8,996 nt of DNA from Nitrosopumilales archaeon CG_4_9_14_0_2_um_filter_34_16 (GTDB lineage Archaea > Thermoproteota > Nitrososphaeria > Nitrososphaerales > Nitrosopumilaceae): the NCBI GenBank assembly GCA_002788515.1, contig PFRJ01000061.1:1-8996 (forward strand), written 5' to 3'. A model generated the notes under the pieces. It made no database searches, was not told where the DNA came from, and saw nothing but the letters and a program-made list of their open reading frames with translations. Positions 1 to 5,127 of this stretch are shown in pieces. Position 1 is the first letter of the stretch. Every line of letters starts with the position of its first letter. The position numbers and the translations under genes are program-made.

Positions 1-31
1 AGAGAAGAGCAGAGAATTATGAATCATTAAT

Positions 32-60
32 TACAATTGCATCATTTATGATGTATTGTA
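32..60. repeat. Imperfect inverted repeat
   Basis: A 13-base left arm (32-44) and a 12-base right arm (49-60) are near-complementary around a 4-base loop. The inner part, CATCA-TTTA-TGATG (40-53), is perfect, and TACAAT/ATTGTA close the outer ends. It lies beyond the 3' end of the PII gene, after its T-rich tract. It could be a regulatory palindrome for a gene left of the window, a transcript 3' hairpin, or chance in AT-rich DNA. The sequence does not decide between these. Confidence 0.35.
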
Positions 61-80
61 GGGTTTTAGGATGAGTTGAT

Positions 81-95
81 AATAAAAGAAAATGA
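81..95 (-). terminator. Possible oligo-T terminator after the PII gene
   Basis: Directly after the TAA stop of the PII gene, the minus strand reads TCATTTTCTTTTATT, with two T4 runs. Archaeal RNA polymerase terminates at T-rich stretches without needing a hairpin, so this is a plausible but weak 3' end. Confidence 0.3.
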
Positions 96-437
96 TTAGA
101 GGGCTTCAGAACCACTCTTTTTAGATGCGATATTCAGAACGCTATCTACATTAGTTACAGCAATAATTCCATCTCCACCTTTTCCTGTGAAAGCTGCATC
201 GGCAATTGCTGCAGAAACTTTTTCTACGTCTGAATCGTTTACAATTGTACTTACAGTTGCAACATGGTTGTATTCTGCAGTAACAGTACCTGTTCCTCTA
301 CCTGATCTCATTTCTTGCCTTGCTCCAGAACCTCTGCCTTTGCCTTCTAGAATGGTATATCCACCAACAAGATCATTGATCGCTTGAGTAACTGCACCGA
401 TTTTAGTTGCTTGAATAGTTGCCTCAATTCGTTTCAT
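96..437 (-). CDS. PII-family (GlnB/GlnK-like) signal protein
   Basis: PII proteins are small trimeric cytosolic sensors of ATP/ADP and 2-oxoglutarate that control ammonium transporters and nitrogen enzymes. The N-terminus MKRIEATI matches the family's usual MKKIEAII. The B-loop is visible as TGKGGDG (residues 84-90), and total length (113 aa) is normal. An ATG at 443 would add two residues. I prefer the ATG at 437 because it gives the canonical family start and lies 21-28 bp from the TATA box, as for a leaderless mRNA. Oddities: the T-loop is Gly/Arg-rich (around residues 33-53) and has no Tyr at the uridylylation position (Tyr51 of E. coli GlnB). The lysine that follows the B-loop GDG is Ile, and the two C-terminal loop arginines that hold ATP phosphates are not conserved (VLNIASKK instead of VIRIRTGE). 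PII identity is secure; its ligand and partner are unknown. No ammonium transporter gene is in the window, though one could lie to the left. Confidence 0.9.
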   Translation of the reverse strand: MKRIEATIQATKIGAVTQAINDLVGGYTILEGKGRGSGARQEMRSGRGTGTVTAEYNHVATVSTIVNDSDVEKVSAAIADAAFTGKGGDGIIAVTNVDSVLNIASKKSGSEAL

Positions 438-457
438 TTCCATTCTTTTTTTGATAT

Positions 458-465
458 TATTTAAA
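458..465 (-). promoter_or_regulatory. TATA box of the PII gene
   Basis: The minus strand reads TTTAAATA here, matching the archaeal TATA consensus. It lies 21-28 bp upstream of the ATG at 437 but only 15-22 bp upstream of the alternative ATG at 443. It therefore supports both a leaderless transcript and the shorter protein. Confidence 0.6.
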
Positions 466-562
466 AAAGATCATATGTTTTTATTCCAATTCTATGATAC
501 TATAAGTTTGATGGTTATGTCATTATCCTCTGACCTTTTTAGCATCAGAAATAAATAAAATT

Positions 563-739
563 ATGAAAAGCGATGAAAAAAGATCTCATAGACTCAATTA
601 TCTTTTAAAATACTATCTGACAAATCCCCAAGAAAATGATCTATATCAAAGAGCAAAACAAATGGGAGTCACTGATTCAACTGCCAAAGACTACATAAGA
701 ACAGTCATTATTCAAGCCCAAAAAATCTGTTCACAGTAG
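563..739 (+). CDS. Small helix-turn-helix-like protein (58 aa)
   Basis: An ATG-to-TAG frame of 58 codons, translated here by hand. The start is MKSDEKRSHRL and the end is KICSQ. The central and C-terminal part (about residues 21-55) has the look of a helix-turn-helix: a helix with QRAKQM, a turn GVTDS (36-40), then a candidate recognition helix TAKDYIRTVI. The N-terminus is basic and hydrophilic. No Cys/His metal site, signal peptide or membrane segment is seen. It is transcribed divergently from the PII gene across a 125 bp gap. A weak T-rich TATA-like stretch (535-543, CTTTTTAGC) lies 20-28 bp upstream of the ATG, which would fit a leaderless mRNA. T-runs follow the stop. A DNA-binding regulator is an inference from local pattern only. 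I do not recognise a named family, and its small size leaves some doubt that it is a gene. Confidence 0.6.
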   Translation: MKSDEKRSHRLNYLLKYYLTNPQENDLYQRAKQMGVTDSTAKDYIRTVIIQAQKICSQ

Positions 740-740
740 A

Positions 741-775
741 TTTTTTACGACTGTTTTAGATTTTTCTGCGTTTTT
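741..775 (+). terminator. T-rich terminator region after the 58-aa gene
   Basis: Four T-runs follow the TAG stop at once: T6 at 741-746, T4 at 754-757, T5 at 761-765 and T5 at 771-775. Repeated oligo-T tracts are the usual archaeal intrinsic terminator, and they support the 58-aa frame being a separate transcribed gene. Confidence 0.4.
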
Positions 776-816
776 CCATTCTTATATCTCATTAGAAAAT
801 ATTAAACAAGATATTC

Positions 817-825
817 ATAAATAAT
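817..825 (+). promoter_or_regulatory. TATA box of the membrane protein gene
   Basis: ATAAATAAT lies 22-30 bp upstream of the ATG at 847, so transcription should begin at or next to the start codon. No Shine-Dalgarno sequence is present between the box and the ATG, consistent with a leaderless mRNA. Confidence 0.6.
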
Positions 826-846
826 CAAATACGGAAGAAAATAGAC

Positions 847-1530
847 ATGACTGATCCCTTACTTGATGATGTAAAAGCTCTTTTAGACAAGGATTTTGGT
901 GATGATAGAATACTAAAACAAATTCGTAGAGCTTGTGAACATAATGAAGTGATTAGTAATTATGAAAGAAATTACGTTAGACAATTAGCAGAGAAACATC
1001 TTGGAAAAAAACCTGAATTTGTGCAAACAACTGTCAAAGAAAAACCAATAATTCCTGATGTTGTAATTCCTCAAACATATTTTACTCCACAATCACTTCA
1101 AACCCAACCACGAATATCATATTCCAAATCAAAAAATAAAAAAATATTTCTAGGTATTGGTAGTCTTGCCTTAATAATCATAATTGCAACTGCTGTATCA
1201 TTTAGTGGTATTTCTGATGGTACTCCCAAGATTAATGATACAAATCCTACACCTGTTTCATTATCTATACAGACTGATTTAAAATCGTATAACAATAAAG
1301 ATTTAATTTCAATTAGTGGAACATCTAACACTTCTAATAATGTGAATTTGTCAATTAAAAATCCAAATGGCGATCTAGTTTGGACTGAACAACTGTCTTT
1401 GAAAAGTAATGGACAATATTCGACTTTAGCTATAGCTGGAGGTCCTAGTTGGCAAAGTTCTGGTACTTATACAATCACTGTTGATAATGGTGTAGAGACA
1501 AAATCAAATACATTTTCATTCATCGCTTAA
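847..1530 (+). CDS. Single-span membrane protein with Ig-like outer domain
   Basis: Function unknown. The 227-residue protein has three parts. Residues 1-58 form a charged, helical cytoplasmic domain with the segment RILKQIRRACEHNEVISNYE (21-40) followed by RNYVRQLAEKHLGKK. A proline-rich, basic linker follows (about 59-99). One transmembrane helix lies near 100-121 (IFLGIGSLALIIIIATAVSF). It is preceded by lysines, so the N-terminus should be inside and the C-terminus outside. Residues 137-227 form a beta-rich domain ending in WQSSGTYTITV and TFSF. From memory, this resembles the Ig-like modules common in extracellular thaumarchaeal proteins. The start is fixed by a TATA box 22-30 bp upstream. 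The gene is convergent with the nuclease-like gene and shares the bases TTAA (1527-1530) with it. The architecture suggests coupling between an outer-surface domain and a cytoplasmic domain, but no enzymatic motif is visible. Confidence 0.8.
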   Translation: MTDPLLDDVKALLDKDFGDDRILKQIRRACEHNEVISNYERNYVRQLAEKHLGKKPEFVQTTVKEKPIIPDVVIPQTYFTPQSLQTQPRISYSKSKNKKIFLGIGSLALIIIIATAVSFSGISDGTPKINDTNPTPVSLSIQTDLKSYNNKDLISISGTSNTSNNVNLSIKNPNGDLVWTEQLSLKSNGQYSTLAIAGGPSWQSSGTYTITVDNGVETKSNTFSFIA

Positions 1531-2108
1531 TTTTTTTCAAATTCTTTCCAATGAGAATCTACTAAATCCCTTAGTTTCTCTACACTAATCTCATCCATAT
1601 ATTCACGATAAACAATGAATTTGTTTTGTCTATCTGAATTATCTCCATAAATGTCTGTAGTGTTTTTTGGAATTGCGCCTGCCTTCCATTGATTCATTTC
1701 AAAAACCCAAATACTAGAATCTGGATTTGAAAAATCAATATCGTCACAACCCACAACATAAAGATAGCATTTTGTTGCTTGGTTTAATTTCTCATGTAAT
1801 TTCTCATATGCTATCATCTGACCTTTTGCAATGTTGATTTTATCATTATGAAATCCCTTGAATTCTAAGATAACAAAACTTCCTTTGTGTTCAATAAGCC
1901 AATCTATGTCCGTCCCGCCTGAGGCTATCATTCCGTGTACAATCAGATCACCAAGAACTTCTCTTCCACGTGTAAATTCAGATTCATCAAAAATCTGATA
2001 TTTTGCTCTTGGGCTTTTGCGAATGATTTGTGGGGAAATATGTTGATGTTGAGCTGAATTGTCTTTTTCATATAATGTATCGATTAAATCCGTGGTCTCG
2101 TTAGACAA
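1527..2108 (-). CDS. PD-(D/E)XK nuclease-like protein
   Basis: A 193-residue cytosolic protein with the core pattern of the PD-(D/E)XK nuclease fold. There is a possible first-helix Glu in TRGREVLG (residues 46-53), then GGTDIDWLIE with D67 and D69, then a beta strand ending in ILEFKG with E82 and K84. A following helix carries Q97 and Y101 (KGQMIAYEKL). The order Asp...Glu-x-Lys...helical Gln/Tyr is what the fold needs for metal-dependent phosphodiester cleavage. The first 35 residues are polar and look unstructured, and the last 60 have no recognised domain. The start is TTG at 2108: an in-frame stop lies at 2115-2117 and the first in-frame ATG is at residue 60, inside the fold. The 3' end overlaps the convergent membrane protein gene by 4 bp. 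No helicase, methylase or toxin partner lies beside it, so a repair or genome-maintenance role is as likely as defence. The fold is moderately sure; activity and substrate are not. Confidence 0.75.
   Translation of the reverse strand: MSNETTDLIDTLYEKDNSAQHQHISPQIIRKSPRAKYQIFDESEFTRGREVLGDLIVHGMIASGGTDIDWLIEHKGSFVILEFKGFHNDKINIAKGQMIAYEKLHEKLNQATKCYLYVVGCDDIDFSNPDSSIWVFEMNQWKAGAIPKNTTDIYGDNSDRQNKFIVYREYMDEISVEKLRDLVDSHWKEFEKN
1531..1537 (+). terminator. T7 tract after the membrane protein gene
   Basis: A run of seven T follows directly on the TAA stop of the membrane protein gene, as expected for an archaeal terminator. It lies inside the 3' end of the opposing nuclease-like gene, where it encodes Lys/Asn-rich C-terminal codons. 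Confidence 0.35.
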
Positions 2109-2178
2109 TATTTTTCAAATCTTAAACTGAATGATAAGAGAGTTTGTAAAATTTAGTAAAGTTTGTGGCTTTTCTTAT

Positions 2179-2400
2179 CTATCTACAAAAAAATTCGTTT
2201 CCTGTTCCTCTGTATAATATAAAATATTCATCTTGATTTTTTCTATCTTTTTTAGCATTCAGAGCATCTTGATACATCTCAAAATGCTCAACTAGATACA
2301 GTTGATTGCCTGGTTCTGCAAAATAATCTATTGCAACTAAACTAAAACCTGACTCTGGAGTCAATTTTCTCTTTTCATCCTCAAAAATATCTTTAGTCAA
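2179..2400 (-). CDS. Conserved-looking small protein, function unknown (73 aa)
   Basis: A 73-residue frame I cannot assign to a named family. It is charged at the N-terminus. It then shows alternating patterns that suggest strand-strand-helix-strand: FSLVAIDYF, QLYLVEHFEMY, a helix DALNAKKDRKN, then EYFILYRG, ending in EFFCR. Hydrophobic residues alternate as in a folded alpha/beta protein, and no membrane segment is present. The start is uncertain. TTG at 2400 is the first possible start after an in-frame stop (2404-2406). A second in-frame TTG at 2364 would give 61 residues and place the start at LTPESGF. The gene begins 18 bp after the TBP stop codon without a clear promoter of its own, so co-transcription with TBP is likely. 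A 70 bp gap separates it from the nuclease-like gene downstream. Confidence 0.6.
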   Translation of the reverse strand: MTKDIFEDEKRKLTPESGFSLVAIDYFAEPGNQLYLVEHFEMYQDALNAKKDRKNQDEYFILYRGTGNEFFCR

Positions 2401-2418
2401 TTTTTAAAATACATAAAA

Positions 2419-2982
2419 TCATTGATCATAAATCATTAGAGTTTTCTCTTCTAATAATGCATGTAAGTTATGTACTGAACGATAAACATCTGATTCTTTT
2501 TTGGCACCTGTACATACTAGCTTCCCTGATGCAAATAATAATATCACAGTTTTAGGATCAAGCATTCTATGAATTAGTCCTGGAAATTGTTCTGGTTCAT
2601 ACATGCTTCTTGGTAATGTTCTGGCAGCTTTTTCTAAATGGATTTTTCCTCCCAGATTTATCGCTGCTACTATGTTCTGAACTGTAATCACTGCATCGTT
2701 TTTAATTTTAATTTTACCCTTTCGTAACTTTTGTACAACTGTATTGACAGCTTTGATTGCCATCTCTTCAGATTTAGCACCTGTACATACCATCTTCCCT
2801 GTTCGAAAAATCAATGTTGCAGTTCTTGGATTAGTTAATCTGAATACGAGCCCTGGAAATTGATCAGGATGATATTCAGTATCTGGAAATTTTTCAGTAA
2901 TTTCGATAAGATCAATTTTTTGATCCACTGATGCAGATGCAACAACATTTTCAACACTAACAATAGGTTTTGTTTGAGGCAT
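2419..2982 (-). CDS. tbp: TATA-box-binding protein (TBP), archaeal transcription initiation factor
   Basis: TBP binds and bends the promoter TATA box and recruits TFB and RNA polymerase. The 187-residue protein is the normal archaeal length and consists of two direct repeats forming the saddle. Repeat 1 contains VENVVAS (10-16), DQFPGLVFRL (40-49) and GKMVCTGAK (62-70). Repeat 2 contains VQNIVAA (101-107), EQFPGLIHRM (131-140) and GKLVCTGAK (153-161). The period is exactly 91 residues. The four phenylalanines that insert into the minor groove are present at positions matching human TBP F193, F210, F284 and F301 (here F42, F59, F133, F150). The duplication is still visible in DNA: the 14-mer GCACCTGTACATAC occurs at 2504-2517 and 2777-2790, 273 bp apart. 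The ATG at 2982 lies 24-33 bp from a near-perfect TATA box. The C-terminus is short (LMIYDQ), without a long acidic tail. Identification is secure. Confidence 0.97.
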   Translation of the reverse strand: MPQTKPIVSVENVVASASVDQKIDLIEITEKFPDTEYHPDQFPGLVFRLTNPRTATLIFRTGKMVCTGAKSEEMAIKAVNTVVQKLRKGKIKIKNDAVITVQNIVAAINLGGKIHLEKAARTLPRSMYEPEQFPGLIHRMLDPKTVILLFASGKLVCTGAKKESDVYRSVHNLHALLEEKTLMIYDQ

Positions 2983-3005
2983 AACGAGGGACTTTAAATA
3001 CGAGC

Positions 3006-3015
3006 TTTATATATA
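3006..3015 (-). promoter_or_regulatory. TATA box of the TBP gene
   Basis: The minus strand reads TATATATAAA, 24-33 bp upstream of the TBP ATG at 2982, giving a leaderless transcript. A second AT-rich element, TATTTAAA (2993-3000), lies closer, at 11-18 bp, which is too near to direct initiation at that ATG. This is the best TATA match in the window and is a site TBP itself should bind. Confidence 0.65.
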
Positions 3016-3041
3016 CTAGTCATAATTTTCTTCAGGAATTT

Positions 3042-3497
3042 TTAATGGTGACCAATCCATTGATAACGATATTCTTCATCGATGATGTCTGATATGATTT
3101 CTTTGTTTTTGATTTTTGTTTTTGGAATATCTACGTCAAAGAATCCTAGCTGGCCTTTTAATGGAATTGGAATTCTAAATGGCTTGGCATTTTTCAACAA
3201 AAATCCAAACGTTTTATTTTGAAATTTTTTTGATGCAAAATGAAATTTTTGATCTGATCTGATTTCTTTTGTAGAACTGTATTTTTTTACATCATATAAT
3301 TGAGCTTTACCGACAATTGCTCCTGTCACAAATGTTTTGTTAATTTTTAATCTTTTAGAATCTTCAACTCTTATTTTTAACGGTGCGTGTATTAAAAATT
3401 CACCACGATAATTTGTGTTCCAATTTCTTAATTCAATGCTCTTTTTTCCTGAAATTATTAAATCCGCAAATGGTTGAGAAATTGATAGACATTTCAC
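3042..3497 (-). CDS. ASCH-domain protein (PUA-like fold)
   Basis: A 151-residue cytosolic protein with the features of the ASCH superfamily, a PUA-related beta-barrel that binds RNA and in some members acts on modified nucleosides such as N4-acetylcytidine. The diagnostic start is LSISQPFADLIISGKKSIE (4-22), including G17-K-K. It is followed by R24, W26, the YRGEFLIHAP segment (30-39), GKAQLYDV (63-70), and the late motif PIPLKGQLGFFDVD (110-123). A basic tail (126-151) ends in the aromatic/basic stretch YRYQWIGHH, which I do not recognise. The start is GTG at 3497: the nearby ATG at 3492 is out of frame, and the GTG places the conserved motif at its usual N-terminal position. It starts 5 bp after the stop of the PLP-rhodanese gene, so the two are very likely one transcript. 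Substrate unknown. Confidence 0.88.
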   Translation of the reverse strand: MKCLSISQPFADLIISGKKSIELRNWNTNYRGEFLIHAPLKIRVEDSKRLKINKTFVTGAIVGKAQLYDVKKYSSTKEIRSDQKFHFASKKFQNKTFGFLLKNAKPFRIPIPLKGQLGFFDVDIPKTKIKNKEIISDIIDEEYRYQWIGHH

Positions 3498-3502
3498 GAC
3501 TG

Positions 3503-5044
3503 TTATTCAGTAGCTACTTTGATAAATTCACCAGGATTTTTACCCAATCCTTCAGGCAAATTTGTTATGCCACCATTCAAACTTTCAGTTACTACACCTT
3601 TACTTGCTAGTACTTGAGCAGTCATTAATGATGTATTTCCAGCCATGCAAATTAACAGTGATTTACCTTTAGATCCATCTAGATCTTTCTTAAGTTCATC
3701 TGGAATCTGTTGTGTTGATAATAATTGGTTAATAGTACTTGCTTTTGGTATTACGATTTTTTCTTTATCTATTCCTAAAGATTTGGCAATAATTTCAATT
3801 CCTTGCTCTTTTGGCGTATATTGAGTGTGGACCCATATTATTTTGTCATATTCTTGTACACTGGACGCTGCATCTTCTAAAGAGACTTGAATTCGTTTGT
3901 TAGTTGACATTGCTTCTAGATTTTTCCTATATTTTTCAATCCCATCAGCTACTACTACTACAAATTTTCCTTTATCCCCATCACTTATCATTTCTAAAAC
4001 AGCATACAATGCAAGAGCCGTACTTTCGCCAATATTGTGACCTTTGTCTACAAAAAATTTCAGTAAGTGTTTTGCCTGTCCAAAATCTACTTCATGTTGA
4101 GCTGCATATGCCTCTGGATTGTACAATTTCAGCCCATCTGCCTTTGCCTTTGTCCTGATTCCTGCAACATCTTGACCAAGAGATGGAAATACTACATGTA
4201 TTGCTTTTTTTCCATATTTTTGATTCATGTATTTACTTAATCCGCCAGATGTACCGCCAGTTCCAAAGGAACATACTATTCTGTAGTTTTCTAACGAGTC
4301 TCCATTTTCATGTAATTGCTGATCAATTTCTACTGCTGTAATTGTTTTATGTGCGTCAATGTTTAATTCATTATCGTATTGCTCTGGACAAAAACAATCA
4401 TAAATTTTTGAAAGTAGTTTTGCCAAATTGATTATGTCTTGTGCTACTAACAGTGTCTCAACTTCAGAAATTGATTTATCATAAATTGTAGGATCAAAAC
4501 CTAATTCTGCTAACTGGGAACGAATATTTGCTGCAGTAGCTTTTGCAACTAGTACATCTGCATCACTATCTTTCATTCCAGGTGCAGGACAGATATCCAT
4601 ATCCAGATCCATTATGCGAATATTCTCACTTCTTAATTCTTTAAAGACTCCTTCTTGTAATTTCCTTGAAACAAGCGAGACAACAGTTAACCCTAGTTTT
4701 GACATCTGTCCAAGTGCGATTCCAAAATTCCCTGAAGTTGCTTCAATTATTGTTTGATTGCTTTTCAGCTTTCCTGTCTTAATTGCGTCATGTATGATGT
4801 GAATAGCAGGTCTTATTTTGATTGAACCTGATACCAAATTAGCATCAAATTTTCCATATACTTTTAACTCCAAATCTGAAATATCGATCTTGTACAATTT
4901 TTTTGCACATTCCTTAAGATCACTGGTCAGATCAATCAGTGGTGTTGCATTTACAACTTTGTCTCCTTGTAAATATGGAATTTTACTCCAAATCTCCTGT
5001 TCAAATTTTTCTAGCAGGGGTTTATCATAATCATTTTCTGACAT
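3503..5044 (-). CDS. Cysteine-synthase-like PLP enzyme fused to a rhodanese-like domain
   Basis: The N-terminal about 380 residues belong to the fold-type II PLP family of cysteine synthase and cystathionine beta-synthase. Visible motifs are NATPLIDL (32-39), SGSIKIRPA with the PLP lysine K76, the loop EATSGNFGIAL (101-111), PEQYDNELN (220-228) with H232 and T234, the phosphate cup GTGGTSGG (261-268), and a late GESTALAL (339-346). The C-terminal about 115 residues resemble rhodanese: an active-site-like loop CMAGNTS (C466-S472) followed by SLNGGI (488-493), as in rhodanese C-x-x-G-x-R/T-S and L-x-GG. At 513 residues it is much longer than a plain cysteine synthase (about 300). The expected KDR after the PLP lysine is KIR, and TGPEI is TAVEI, so O-acetylserine should not be assumed as substrate. 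The middle (150-220) is enlarged and carries CPAP and CFCPEQ. It is probably co-transcribed with the ASCH gene 5 bp downstream. A sulfur-handling lyase or synthase is inferred. The rhodanese part is recognisable but divergent. Confidence 0.85.
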   Translation of the reverse strand: MSENDYDKPLLEKFEQEIWSKIPYLQGDKVVNATPLIDLTSDLKECAKKLYKIDISDLELKVYGKFDANLVSGSIKIRPAIHIIHDAIKTGKLKSNQTIIEATSGNFGIALGQMSKLGLTVVSLVSRKLQEGVFKELRSENIRIMDLDMDICPAPGMKDSDADVLVAKATAANIRSQLAELGFDPTIYDKSISEVETLLVAQDIINLAKLLSKIYDCFCPEQYDNELNIDAHKTITAVEIDQQLHENGDSLENYRIVCSFGTGGTSGGLSKYMNQKYGKKAIHVVFPSLGQDVAGIRTKAKADGLKLYNPEAYAAQHEVDFGQAKHLLKFFVDKGHNIGESTALALYAVLEMISDGDKGKFVVVVADGIEKYRKNLEAMSTNKRIQVSLEDAASSVQEYDKIIWVHTQYTPKEQGIEIIAKSLGIDKEKIVIPKASTINQLLSTQQIPDELKKDLDGSKGKSLLICMAGNTSLMTAQVLASKGVVTESLNGGITNLPEGLGKNPGEFIKVATE

Positions 5045-5077
5045 GTTTTCTCTCTAGATGTCGTATTTTTTTTACTC

Positions 5078-5088
5078 ATATAAAATAT
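5078..5088 (-). promoter_or_regulatory. Possible TATA box of the PLP-rhodanese/ASCH operon
   Basis: ATATTTTATAT on the minus strand lies 34-44 bp upstream of the ATG at 5044. Initiation about 25 bp downstream would leave a leader of roughly 10-13 bases containing AGAGAG, a weak Shine-Dalgarno-like sequence at best. A nearer A-rich stretch (5062-5073) is an alternative box for a leaderless mRNA. The 83 bp gap after the VWA gene makes an independent promoter likely. Confidence 0.35.
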
Positions 5089-5127
5089 CTGATAAAATGT
5101 GAAATTATTTGATCTTTAATTTTTAAC

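Noticed and set aside
187..387. Plus-strand open frame opposite the PII gene
   Set aside because: It lies wholly antisense to a well-identified PII gene, and its protein has no recognisable pattern.
1098..1331. Minus-strand frame inside the membrane protein gene
   Set aside because: It is the complement of the transmembrane and linker codons, with no independent evidence. The plus-strand gene has a well-placed promoter.
1527..2400. Nuclease-like gene plus 73-aa gene as a toxin-antitoxin or defence pair
   Set aside because: The genes are 70 bp apart, the small protein has no DNA-binding pattern, and there is no mobile-element or partner gene. Nothing in the sequence supports a toxin pair.
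3383..3610. Plus-strand frame across the ASCH/PLP-rhodanese junction
   Set aside because: It overlaps two recognised minus-strand genes and has no recognisable sequence pattern.
3904..5030. Plus-strand open frames at 3904-4158 and 4818-5030
   Set aside because: Both are antisense to the PLP-rhodanese gene, whose motifs are continuous across these regions. Neither has its own promoter or family signature.
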